From assembly GCA_964607425.1 (NCBI GenBank), contig CAZSKQ010000006.1, forward strand, positions 10,270-74,269: a stretch of DNA of 64,000 nucleotides, written 5' to 3'. The notes beneath the pieces are model-generated. The model ran no database searches and was not told the DNA's origin. It saw nothing but the letters and a program-made list of their open reading frames with translations. The translations under genes and the position numbers were made by a program. Source of the stretch: IDS-8 sp964607425. GTDB lineage: Bacteria > Pseudomonadota > Gammaproteobacteria > Steroidobacterales > Woeseiaceae. Shown here piece after piece: positions 17,083 to 25,477 of the stretch (positions within the stretch are counted from its first letter, which is position 1; each line of letters opens with the position of its first letter).

Positions 17083-17541
17083 CTAACGAGAGCGGCGCGG
17101 CACTATCAAAGTGTTCACGAATTCCTGCACGGCATCGCCGCGCTGGTTCAGGGTCGTCGTCTTCGTCGTGACCAGACCCTGCCCGGGCCGCGAATTCGAC
17201 TCCCGCACCGCGAGTATTTCGACTTCGACCCGCAGCTCGTCGCCCGGCCTTACCGGCCGCGGCCACCTGAGTTCCTGCAGGCCGAGGCCGATCAGCCCGC
17301 CGGCGACCTGGAACTCACCCTCGGTCAGGAGCCGCATCGTCATTGCCGCCGTATGCCAGCCGCTCGCGGCCAGGCCGCCGAAGATCGAGCGCTCCGCTCC
17401 CGTTTCGTCGAGATGAAACGGCTGCGGGTCGAAATCGGCGGCAAAGGCCTTGATCGCATCCGCTGCGACCTCCATGCGGGTGGTGCCGCGAAATAGCTGC
17501 CCGGCCTCGAAGTCCTCCAGGTAGCGCTCCCGTGAATCCAT
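17083..17541 (-). CDS. MaoC-family hot-dog hydratase
   Basis: The ATG at 17541 is chosen for its GGGGA Shine-Dalgarno; longer in-frame starts exist. The 152-residue hot-dog fold carries the hydratase-2 style motif DFDPQPFHLDETGAERSIFG with the Asp/His dyad (about 38-43) and GGLAASGWHTAAM. The family hydrates enoyl-CoA-type substrates. ELRWPRPVRPGDELRVEVEI is the second conserved block. The true substrate is unknown; many such free-standing MaoC proteins act on short enoyl thioesters. It heads a short operon with djlA and diverges from the efflux operon. Confidence 0.83.
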   Translation of the reverse strand: MDSRERYLEDFEAGQLFRGTTRMEVAADAIKAFAADFDPQPFHLDETGAERSIFGGLAASGWHTAAMTMRLLTEGEFQVAGGLIGLGLQELRWPRPVRPGDELRVEVEILAVRESNSRPGQGLVTTKTTTLNQRGDAVQEFVNTLIVPRRSR

Positions 17542-17642
17542 TTCGTCCCCAAGCTGCATCGTGACCATCATGTCACATTCGACCGCCACGCAAACTGATC
17601 AATTCGCGCCGTTTGCGGTTCCACAGTTCCCGCGCGCCAATC

Positions 17643-17671
17643 TTGACAAAAAAAGAATGAACGTTCACTCT
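17643..17671 (+). promoter_or_regulatory. efflux-operon promoter with TetR-type palindromic operator
   Basis: A perfect -35 hexamer TTGACA lies at 17643-17648. Immediately after it is the perfect 10-bp palindrome TGAACGTTCA (17658-17667); allowing one mismatched pair the symmetry reaches 16 bp (17655-17670). The -10 should fall at about 17666-17671, so the palindrome sits between and partly over the -10, the usual place for a TetR-family operator. The TetR gene at the end of this operon (22094-22702) is the obvious binder, giving autoregulated repression. This assignment is inference from position and symmetry. Confidence 0.65.
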
Positions 17672-17725
17672 CCGCGTCCCGCGCAAGCTTTCGCGCTGGC
17701 CTCAATACCTGCCGAGTTCATACCG

Positions 17726-18937
17726 ATGCCGGATACCGTCCATCGCTACGTTGCCGTTCCCCTGCTCGCGGCCCTGCTGCTCACCGCCTGCGGCGAAGCG
17801 CCGCCGCCGCCGGAGATGCCGCCCCCGCAGGTGACGGTGGTGACGCTGACGGAGCAGCCCGTGCGGCTGACCCGGGAACTGCCCGGGCGCACCCGCGCCT
17901 TCCTCATCGCCGAGGTGCGCCCGCAGGTGGACGGCATCATCGAAGAGCAGCTGTTCGCGGAGGGCAGCCTCGTCGAGGCCGGCCAGGCCCTCTACCAGCT
18001 CCATGACGACCAGTACCGGGCAGCCTACCAGAGCGCGCAGGCGTCGCTCGCCCGCGCCGAGGCCGCCCTGGAAATCGCCCGGCTGCAGGACGAGCGCACG
18101 GCGGAGCTTGTCAAGACCAACGTCATCAGCCAGCAGGAGCGCGAAAACGCGGTCGCGGCGCTGCACCAGGCGCAAGCGGACGTCGCGGTCGCGGAAGCCG
18201 CCGTCGCCAGCAGCGCGGTGGTGCTCGGATACGCGCGCATCGAGGCGCCGATCGGCGGCCGTATCGGCAAATCGTCGGTGACCCGCGGCGCACTGGCGAC
18301 CGCGAACCAGGCCGCGCCGCTGGCGACCGTGCAGCAATCTGACCCGATCTACGTCGATTTATCGCAATCCAGCAACGAATTGCTGCAATTGCGCGAAGAC
18401 CTGGCCGCCGGCCGGCTGAGCACGACCAGCGACATCCCGGTCACCATCCTGCTCGAGAACGGCCAGCGCTACCCACACCCGGGGACCTTCAAGTTCGCCG
18501 ATCTCACGGTCGACCCGTCCACCGGCAGCTATACCCTGCGGGTGCTCGTTCCGAATCCGGATCACCTGCTGCTGCCCGGCATGTACGTGCGCGCCATCGT
18601 CACTCCGGCCGTGCTCCAGGCAGCCGTGCTCGCGCCCCAGCAGGGCATTACCCGCGACCCGAAGGGCAACGCCACGGCCATGGTCGTCCAGCCGGACGGC
18701 ACGGTGGCGCGCCGCGAGGTCGTGGTCAGCCGCACGATCGGCGACCAGTGGCTGGTGCGGGAAGGTCTCGCCGCCGGCGATCGCGTGGTGATCGCGGGGC
18801 TGCAGAAGATCCAGCCGGGCATGCCCGTGGTCGCGACGGAAGCCGTCACCGGTAAGGCGCAGGATGCGACGGCCGGCGCCGCCGCTGCCGGAACCGCGGG
18901 CGACGCCGGCGCCGGTTCCGCCGCGGGCAAGCGGTAA
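17726..18937 (+). CDS. RND efflux periplasmic adaptor (AcrA/MexA family lipoprotein)
   Basis: The ATG at 17726 gives a lipoprotein signal with lipobox LLTAC (Cys22). The order of parts is that of AcrA: a beta-barrel strand block (TVVTLTEQPVRLTRELPGRT), a biotinyl-lipoyl half (AEVRPQVDGIIEEQLFAEGS), a long coiled-coil hairpin (about 95-165, rich in Ala, Gln and Glu), the second lipoyl half (YARIEAPIGGRIGKS) and membrane-proximal barrels to about residue 370. A Gly/Ala-rich tail ends at residue 403. It bridges the inner-membrane pump encoded 11 bases downstream to an outer-membrane channel. No TolC-type channel gene is in the window. Confidence 0.93.
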   Translation: MPDTVHRYVAVPLLAALLLTACGEAPPPPEMPPPQVTVVTLTEQPVRLTRELPGRTRAFLIAEVRPQVDGIIEEQLFAEGSLVEAGQALYQLHDDQYRAAYQSAQASLARAEAALEIARLQDERTAELVKTNVISQQERENAVAALHQAQADVAVAEAAVASSAVVLGYARIEAPIGGRIGKSSVTRGALATANQAAPLATVQQSDPIYVDLSQSSNELLQLREDLAAGRLSTTSDIPVTILLENGQRYPHPGTFKFADLTVDPSTGSYTLRVLVPNPDHLLLPGMYVRAIVTPAVLQAAVLAPQQGITRDPKGNATAMVVQPDGTVARREVVVSRTIGDQWLVREGLAAGDRVVIAGLQKIQPGMPVVATEAVTGKAQDATAGAAAAGTAGDAGAGSAAGKR

Positions 18938-18948
18938 GGACCGGCGGC

Positions 18949-21900
18949 ATGGCGCAATTTTTCATCGGTCGGCCCATCTTTGCGTGGGTGATCGCGATCG
19001 TGATCATGATCGCGGGACTTTTGTCCATCACGCAGCTGCCGGTGTCCATGTATCCGTCGATCGCGCCGCCGACGGTGTCCATCAACGCCTCCTACCCGGG
19101 CGCTTCGGCGCGCGTCGTGGAGGATTCGGTCACGCAGATCATCGAGCAGAACATGAAGGGCCTCGATGGCCTGCTGTACATGTCCGCGGCGAGCTCGTCG
19201 AGCGGCAGCGCCTCGGTCACCCTGACGTTCGCCAATCACATCAATCCCGATATCGCCCAGGTGCAGGTGCAGAACAAGCTGCAGCTCGCCATGCCGCTCC
19301 TGCCGCAGGAGGTGCAGCGACAGGGCGTCAGCGTGACCAAGGCGAACACAGGCTTTTTGATGGTGATCGGCTTCGTCTCCGAAGACGGCAGCATGTCGCG
19401 GGACGATATCTCCGATTACGTCGCCGCGAACGTTGTCGACCCGATCAGCCGCGTGCAGGGGGTCGGCAACGTACAGGTGTTCGGCGCGCAATACGCCATG
19501 CGCATCTGGCTCGACCCGAACAAGCTGGAGGTCTACCGCCTGACACCGTCCGACGTCATCCGGGCAGTGCAGGCGCAGAACCAGCAGGTGGCCGTCGGCG
19601 CGCTCGGCGCGGCACCGGCCGTCCCGGGGCAGCAGATCAACGCCACGATCACCGCGCAGAGCCGGCTGCAGACGCCCGAGGAATTTCGCGACATCGTGCT
19701 GCGCAGCAATCGCGACGGCTCGGCTTTGACGCTGGGCGAGGTGGCGCGCGTGGAACTCGGCGCCGAGAGCTACGAGTTCATCTCGCGCTACAACCGCCAG
19801 CCGTCAAGCGGAGTGGCCGTGATGATGGCCACCGGCGCCAATGCACTGGAAACGGCCGCGGCCGTCGAAGCCCAGATCGCGGAAATGGAGCCGTTCCTGC
19901 CGGCGGGAATGAAGGCCGTGATCCCGTTCGAGGTCACGCCTTTCATCCAGCTTTCGATCGAGAACGTGATCGAGACGCTCCTCGAGGCGATCGTGCTCGT
20001 GTTCCTGGTCATGTACCTGTTCCTGCAGAATTTCCGCGCGACCCTGATCCCGACGATTGCGGTGCCGGTCGTGCTGCTCGGCACGATGGCCGTGCTGTTC
20101 GCGCTCGGCTTCTCGATCAACATGCTGACCATGTTTGCCGTGGTGCTGGCGATCGGGCTCCTGGTCGACGACGCCATCGTGGTGGTCGAAAACGTCGAGC
20201 GCGTCATGAGCGAGGAAGGCCTGTCGCCCGTGGAGGCAACGCGCAAGTCGATGGGGCAGATCAGCGGCGCGCTGGTGGCAATCGGGCTCGTGCTGGCGGC
20301 GGTTTTCGTGCCGATGGCGTTTCTCGGCGGCGCCACGGGAGTAATTTACCGGCAATTCTCGGTCACGATCGTGTCCGCGATGGCGCTGTCGGTGCTGATC
20401 GCGCTCAGCCTCACGCCGGCCCTGTGCGCCACCATCCTGGCACCGCTGAAAAAAGGCGAGCAGCACGGCGAGAAGGGCTTCTTCCGCTGGTTCAACCGCA
20501 ACTACGACCGGGCCGCCGGCAAGTACCGCCGGGCGGTGCGGGGCATGCTGGCGAGGAGCTGGCGGTTCATGGCCGTGTTCGCCGTGCTGATTGCGATCAT
20601 GGGCGTACTGTTCCTGAACCGGCCGAGCTCGTTCCTGCCCCCCGAGGACCAGGGCATGTTGTTCGCGATGGTGCAGGCACCGGTCGGCGCGACCCAGCAG
20701 CGCACGATGGAGTCCGTGAAAAAGCTGGAGGATTATTTCCTGGGCAGCGAGCAGGAAACGGTGGAGTCGCTGTTCACGGTGCAGGGCTTCAGCTTTGCGA
20801 CCGGCACCGGGCAGAACAATGCCATGGCCTTCATCAAGCTGAGGGACTGGAGCGAGCGCGAAGCCGCGGAGCTCGGCGTCGACGCGGTAGCCGGCCGCGC
20901 GATGGAGGCCCTGATGCAGATCCAGGACGCCATGGTGTATGCCTTCGCACCGCCCGCCATGCCGGAGCTCGGCACTTCCGCGGGCTTCGTTTTCTACATC
21001 AAGGACAACGCGAACCTGGGTCACGACGCGCTGGTAGCCGCGCGCAACCAGTTTTTGGGGGCGGCCGCGCAGAGTCCGTTGCTCGCGAACGTACGCCCGA
21101 GCGGGCAGGACGACGCGCCGCAGTTCAAAGTCGACGTCGACGTACAGAAAGCCGGCGCCCTCGGCCTGTCGATGGCCGACATCAACAATACGCTGTCGAT
21201 CGCCTGGGGCGGCCAGTACATCGACGACTTCATCGACCGCGGCCGCGTGAAGCGGGTTTTTGTGCACGCCGACGCGCCTTACCGCATGGTGCCGAGAGAT
21301 TTCAACCTGTGGTCGGTCAGGAACGACGAGGGCGAAATGGTGCCGTTTTCCGCGTTCGCGAGCTGGCGCTGGGACTACGGCTCACCCCGCCTCGCGCGCT
21401 ACAACGGCGTGCCGGCCATGGAGATCAACGGCGAGGCCGCCCCTGGAGTGAGCTCCGGCGAGGCAATGGAGGAAGTCGAACGTATCGTTGCCCAGCTGCC
21501 GCAGGGCATCGGGCTCGAATGGACCGGCCTGTCCTTCCAGGAGCGGCTGGCAGGCGCCCAGACACCGCTCTTGTATACGTTGTCGGTGCTGATCGTGTTC
21601 CTGTGTCTCGCGGCCCTGTACGAAAGCTGGACGATCCCCACCGCGGTCATGCTCGTCGCCCCGCTCGGCATCCTCGGCATCGCCGTCGCGGCGACCCTGC
21701 GCGGTTTGGAGCGCGACGTGTACTTCCAGGTCGCAATGCTCACGACCGTGGGCCTGACGAGCAAGAACGCAATCATGGTGGTCGCGTTTGCGCAGGACTA
21801 CATCGAGCAGGGACTCGATCTCGTGGCCGCCACCATGCAGGCGGTGCGCGACCGGCTGCGGCCGATTCTCATGACGTCGCTGGCTTTCGGCATGGGCGTA

Positions 21901-22107
21901 CTGCCGCTCGCGCTCGCTTCCGGCGCCGGCTCCGGTGCCCAGCGCGCGATTGGCACCGGCGTACTGGGCGGCATGATCGGCGGCGCCTTCCTCGGGCTCT
22001 TCTTCTCGCCACTGTTCTTCGTGGTCGTGCGGCGCGTTTTCAGGCGCCGCAAGTCCGCGGAGGACGAGGCGGGAAGCGCGGCAGTGGAACCCGATGCCAC
22101 GGCCTGA
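18949..22107 (+). CDS. RND multidrug efflux permease (AcrB/MexB, HAE1 family)
   Basis: The 1052-residue protein is full length and starts with the typical MAQFFIGRPIFAWVIAI helix. Proton-relay residues match AcrB: Asp407-Asp408 in GLLVDDAIVVVENVER (helix 4) and Lys939 in LTSKNAIMVV (helix 10). Twelve membrane helices and two large periplasmic loops are evident; porter-domain motifs such as NTGFLMVIGF and PSSFLPPEDQGM are present. As a homotrimer it exports drugs, bile-like amphiphiles or solvents using the proton gradient. It is the middle gene of an adaptor-pump-TetR operon, and its end overlaps the TetR start by 14 bases. Confidence 0.95.
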   Translation: MAQFFIGRPIFAWVIAIVIMIAGLLSITQLPVSMYPSIAPPTVSINASYPGASARVVEDSVTQIIEQNMKGLDGLLYMSAASSSSGSASVTLTFANHINPDIAQVQVQNKLQLAMPLLPQEVQRQGVSVTKANTGFLMVIGFVSEDGSMSRDDISDYVAANVVDPISRVQGVGNVQVFGAQYAMRIWLDPNKLEVYRLTPSDVIRAVQAQNQQVAVGALGAAPAVPGQQINATITAQSRLQTPEEFRDIVLRSNRDGSALTLGEVARVELGAESYEFISRYNRQPSSGVAVMMATGANALETAAAVEAQIAEMEPFLPAGMKAVIPFEVTPFIQLSIENVIETLLEAIVLVFLVMYLFLQNFRATLIPTIAVPVVLLGTMAVLFALGFSINMLTMFAVVLAIGLLVDDAIVVVENVERVMSEEGLSPVEATRKSMGQISGALVAIGLVLAAVFVPMAFLGGATGVIYRQFSVTIVSAMALSVLIALSLTPALCATILAPLKKGEQHGEKGFFRWFNRNYDRAAGKYRRAVRGMLARSWRFMAVFAVLIAIMGVLFLNRPSSFLPPEDQGMLFAMVQAPVGATQQRTMESVKKLEDYFLGSEQETVESLFTVQGFSFATGTGQNNAMAFIKLRDWSEREAAELGVDAVAGRAMEALMQIQDAMVYAFAPPAMPELGTSAGFVFYIKDNANLGHDALVAARNQFLGAAAQSPLLANVRPSGQDDAPQFKVDVDVQKAGALGLSMADINNTLSIAWGGQYIDDFIDRGRVKRVFVHADAPYRMVPRDFNLWSVRNDEGEMVPFSAFASWRWDYGSPRLARYNGVPAMEINGEAAPGVSSGEAMEEVERIVAQLPQGIGLEWTGLSFQERLAGAQTPLLYTLSVLIVFLCLAALYESWTIPTAVMLVAPLGILGIAVAATLRGLERDVYFQVAMLTTVGLTSKNAIMVVAFAQDYIEQGLDLVAATMQAVRDRLRPILMTSLAFGMGVLPLALASGAGSGAQRAIGTGVLGGMIGGAFLGLFFSPLFFVVVRRVFRRRKSAEDEAGSAAVEPDATA

Positions 22108-22702
22108 ACAGCTTTCCAGGGCACAGGCGCGCACGCAGCAGCAGCGCGCGCGCATTCTCAATGCCGCGCGCGTCTGTTTCGTGAAGCATGGATTCAACGC
22201 CGCCAGCATCGCAACGATCGCCGAGACCGCCGGCATGAGCCCCGGGCTGATTTACCGCTATTTCGAAAGCAAGAACACCATCATCCTGGCCATCATCGAG
22301 CAACAGCTCGAAGAAGCCCGCGCCGACATCGCCGCGCTCGATCCCGGCATCGACCTGGTGCCGGTATTCCAGGACCTGTTCGCGCGCTGGCAGCGCGCCG
22401 ATGCCGACCTCATCAACCCGGCGCTGCTGCTCGAAATGACCGCGGAGGCGACCCGCGACCCGCAAATCGCGAAAGCACTCGCCGCGGCGGACCGGGTCAC
22501 GGGGTCGGAGCTGAGCGGCTGGCTGCGGGCGATGGCCGAAAAAGAAGCACGCGAGCTATCGGACCGCGGAACGGAGGCGCGCTCGTTCCTCCTCCGTTGC
22601 CTGCTCGGCGGGCTCGCTATTCGCGCGGTTCGGGAGCCGGACCTGGATCCGGCGGTGCTGAGAGAAAGCCTGGAGCTGATACTGCCGCACGTGCTGCGGT
22701 AG
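22094..22702 (+). CDS. TetR-family repressor of the efflux operon
   Basis: The 202-residue protein has an N-terminal TetR DNA-binding domain (about 18-65): RILNAARVCFVKHGFNAASI, then AGMSPGLIYRYFESKNTII with the recognition helix. The rest is an all-helical ligand-binding domain without a recognised ligand. It overlaps the end of the pump gene by 14 bases and so is translated from the same message. It most likely represses the promoter at about 17643 by binding the TGAACGTTCA palindrome and is released by pump substrates; this is inference from gene order. Confidence 0.9.
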   Translation: MPRPEQLSRAQARTQQQRARILNAARVCFVKHGFNAASIATIAETAGMSPGLIYRYFESKNTIILAIIEQQLEEARADIAALDPGIDLVPVFQDLFARWQRADADLINPALLLEMTAEATRDPQIAKALAAADRVTGSELSGWLRAMAEKEARELSDRGTEARSFLLRCLLGGLAIRAVREPDLDPAVLRESLELILPHVLR

Positions 22703-22803
22703 GGTCGGGAGCCGGCATGCAGCGCTCTCCGCATAACGCCGGAAGTGTCGACCGGCGCCCTCGTCGAGCGACTATGCTGTAACAACCCGAACCGGAGAAC
22801 CCG

Positions 22804-23148
22804 ATGAAATACCTGTGCCTCGTCTACAGCGATGAAGACAAGCTCCACAACCTCCCGGAAAGCCCGAATGATGCCGAATGCCTGGCCTTCGACGAGCAGG
22901 TGAAGGCCAGCGGGCACTGGGTCGCCGGCGAGGCGCTGCAGCCGGTGCGGACGGCGACCACGGTGCGGGTCAGGAACGGCAAGACCTCGGTCACCGACGG
23001 CCCGTTCGCCGAGACCAAGGAGCAGCTGGCGGGCTTCTGGCTGATCGACGCCCGCGACCTCGACGATGCGATCCAGGTCGCGGCGGGCATTCCCGCGGCG
23101 CGGGTTGGCAGCATCGAGGTGCGGCCGCTGCGGCAACTGGCTCCGTGA
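22804..23148 (+). CDS. YCII/DGPF-domain protein
   Basis: The 114-residue protein starts at an ATG with GGAG eight bases upstream. It has the YCII-related alpha-beta fold with the family signature VTDGPFAETKEQLAGFWLID at about 61-80, and a YLCLVYSDEDKL first strand. DGPF proteins are small cytoplasmic proteins of unclear catalytic role and are often encoded beside ECF sigma factors; no sigma factor is adjacent here. It is transcribed in the same direction as the decarboxylase gene 109 bases downstream. Confidence 0.85.
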   Translation: MKYLCLVYSDEDKLHNLPESPNDAECLAFDEQVKASGHWVAGEALQPVRTATTVRVRNGKTSVTDGPFAETKEQLAGFWLIDARDLDDAIQVAAGIPAARVGSIEVRPLRQLAP

Positions 23149-23257
23149 CCGGGGAAGACCCCGTGCCGGGGGCACGCTCCGCGCCGCCGGAATCGCGCAG
23201 GACGAGCCCTCGCACCTGATCTCCTGTAATCTGGTGCAGAGGCAGGCGTGGTGATCC

Positions 23258-24703
23258 GTGCGCGCAAGAATTGAGCAGCTTGAACAGGCCGCCCGACGGC
23301 TCGACCCGGACGCGCCATTACGACGCGACTGGTGGGAGGCCGCCGGCGCCTATACCGAGCAATTCCTCAAGGCCCTGGAGGAGCTTCCCGCTTACCGGCC
23401 GGGCGCCGGTGACCCCGGCGGCGCGCTCGCGCAGCCCTTCGCGGAGGAGCCGGCCGGCATTGACGAGGCTCTCCGGGTGCTGGACTCGGAGGTCCTCGCA
23501 TCCGGGATCAACGGCGCGTCTGCCCGCCACTTTGGCTACATTCCGGGGGGCGGGCTCTACCCGGCCGCACTGGCCGACTTCATCGCGGACGTCACCAACC
23601 GGTATTCCGGCGTGTTTCACGCCGCCCCGGGGGCGGTGCGGCTGGAAATGCAACTCGTCAACTGGCTGGCAGGGCTCGTGGGCTATCCAGCCGGGACAGC
23701 CGGCGGCGACCTCACGTCCGGCGGCAGCATCGCCAATCTCAGCGGTATCGTCGCGGCGCGCGAAGCACACGGGCTGCGCGCGGCCGACCTGGGGCGGCGG
23801 GTCGTCTACCTCGGGGACCAGTGCCACCATTCGTTGCTCAAGGCTTTGCGGATCGCGGGGCTGGAGGAATGCATCCGGCGGGTCATACCCGTCGATGACC
23901 GCTGGCACCTGGACGCCGCCGAGCTTGCCAGGCAGGTTGAATCGGATCGCGCCGGCGGCTTGCTGCCGTGGCTCGTAATCGCGACCGGCGGTACGACCGA
24001 CACCGGCGCCGTCGACCCGCTTGCCGAGATCGCCGAGATCGCGGCGGCCGAAGGCCTCTGGTTGCACGTGGATGCCGCCTACGGCGGCGCATTCCTCCTG
24101 ACGGCGGACGGCCGCCGCGCCCTGGCCGGCATCGAGCGCTCGGACTCGGCCGTGATCGATCCGCATAAGGGCTTGTTCCTGCCGTTCGGCAGCGGAGCCG
24201 TCCTGGTACGCAACCGCGAGCGGCTCGCGGCCGCCAACCGCTATAGCGCGAACTATTTGCAGGATGCGCAGCATCCGGCCGCCGAGCTATCACCGGCCGA
24301 CCTGTCGCCCGAACTGAGCCGGCCGTTCCGCGGCCTGCGCCTGTGGCTGCCGCTGATGCTTTTCGGGCTGGCTCCCTTTCGCGCGGCGCTGGAGGAAAAA
24401 CTGCTGCTCGCGCGCTATTTCCACGCGCGGATATCGGAGCTGCCGGGCTTCGAGGCGGGACCCGCCCCGGACCTTTCGGTGGTCACCTTCCGCTATCGCC
24501 CGCGGCGCGGCGATGCGGACGACTTCAACCGCCGCCTCCTCGCGTCCATGCAGGAAGACGGGCGCGTGTACATCTCCTCCACCCTGCTCGATGGCCGCTA
24601 CACCTTGCGGCTCGCCGTACTGCACTTCCGCACCCACATCGCCGAGGTCGAGCTCGCACTCGAGATCCTGGCGCACTACGCGCAAAAGCTGCGGCGCAGC
24701 TAG
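23258..24703 (+). CDS. PLP-dependent group II decarboxylase (aromatic-L-amino-acid / DABA decarboxylase family)
   Basis: The 481-residue enzyme shows the group II decarboxylase landmarks: TSGGSIANLSGIVAAR, the cofactor-stacking histidine region DQCHHSLLKALRI, WLHVDAAYGGAFLL with the PLP-ring aspartate, and IDPHKGLFLPFG with the Schiff-base lysine (Lys304). This family decarboxylates aromatic amino acids, glutamate, diaminobutyrate or sulfinoalanine; the substrate cannot be settled, although overall form is closest to the aromatic/tyrosine-type enzymes. The start is a GTG at 23258 with an in-frame stop two codons upstream. Its TAG stop shares a CTAG with the stop of the convergent ferritin-like gene. 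Confidence 0.88.
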   Translation: MRARIEQLEQAARRLDPDAPLRRDWWEAAGAYTEQFLKALEELPAYRPGAGDPGGALAQPFAEEPAGIDEALRVLDSEVLASGINGASARHFGYIPGGGLYPAALADFIADVTNRYSGVFHAAPGAVRLEMQLVNWLAGLVGYPAGTAGGDLTSGGSIANLSGIVAAREAHGLRAADLGRRVVYLGDQCHHSLLKALRIAGLEECIRRVIPVDDRWHLDAAELARQVESDRAGGLLPWLVIATGGTTDTGAVDPLAEIAEIAAAEGLWLHVDAAYGGAFLLTADGRRALAGIERSDSAVIDPHKGLFLPFGSGAVLVRNRERLAAANRYSANYLQDAQHPAAELSPADLSPELSRPFRGLRLWLPLMLFGLAPFRAALEEKLLLARYFHARISELPGFEAGPAPDLSVVTFRYRPRRGDADDFNRRLLASMQEDGRVYISSTLLDGRYTLRLAVLHFRTHIAEVELALEILAHYAQKLRRS

Positions 24704-25458
24704 TGCCGCTGCCGGGATGCGGACCCCTGGTTGGCGGCGCCCAGGGTCATCTCCTCACACCAGGAACGCACTGTCAGAACGTGCTCCTTTTCCTGCTCCA
24801 GCGCCCGCTGGAATTGCTCCGAGATGTCCTTGAGGCCCATGTCGTCCGCCAGCCGGATCAGCAGTTCCCACGATGCGTTGTCCGCCAGCTCGAGCTGCAG
24901 CAGCATCTCGAGGCTTTGCGCCAGCGTGGTACGAGGATCGTTCAGCACCTTCTGGAAGCCCATCGCCGCGACCCCCGCAACGTCGGCGTCCGGGGTTTCC
25001 GCCGTTGGATCGGCGCCCAGCGACTCGATGCAGTCGCTCAACAGCTGGAAATGCTCCAGCTCCTCGTCGCGGATGTGCTGCAGCTCGTCGACCGTAACCG
25101 GGCCGACAGCATGCCGGTCCTCGAGCGCCTCGCACTTGTTGATCACGCTTTCATAAAGGCGCACGCCGCTGCGCTCGAACGCGAGCCGTTGGCCGAGTTT
25201 GTTGAGCAGCACCGCCGGGTTTTTGCCCGTGGCTTTTTTGGCGCCTGACTTCAGCGCCCCGCGCAGCGTGCCCGGCAGCGGGACGGAGCCTATTGGATCG
25301 GCTTCCGCGATGTATTGCTGCTGGAGCGCGGCGATGCTCGGGACGCGCTCACCGGTCTCCCCGGTGTACTCCTCCGCGCCACTGATCATGCGTTCGCTGT
25401 GTATCGGCGACATGTCGATGCCGGTGCGGTTCTTACCCATTTCTGCTGGTTTTGCCAT
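24700..25458 (-). CDS. ferritin-like domain protein A
   Basis: The ATG at 25458 has a GAGGAG Shine-Dalgarno. Residues about 1-75 are polar; about 85-235 form a four-helix ferritin-like bundle with metal-type residues RLAFERSGVRLYESV, DEELEHFQLLSDCIE, LQLELADNASWELLI and RALEQEKEHVLTVRSW, each carrying E or E-x-x-H pairs. The protein may hold a diiron centre and act in iron or peroxide handling, as in the DUF892/DUF2383-like group, but the precise family is uncertain. It follows ferritin-like protein B by 19 bases on the same strand. Confidence 0.75.
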   Translation of the reverse strand: MAKPAEMGKNRTGIDMSPIHSERMISGAEEYTGETGERVPSIAALQQQYIAEADPIGSVPLPGTLRGALKSGAKKATGKNPAVLLNKLGQRLAFERSGVRLYESVINKCEALEDRHAVGPVTVDELQHIRDEELEHFQLLSDCIESLGADPTAETPDADVAGVAAMGFQKVLNDPRTTLAQSLEMLLQLELADNASWELLIRLADDMGLKDISEQFQRALEQEKEHVLTVRSWCEEMTLGAANQGSASRQRH

Positions 25459-25477
25459 TGCTTGCTTACTCCTCGAT

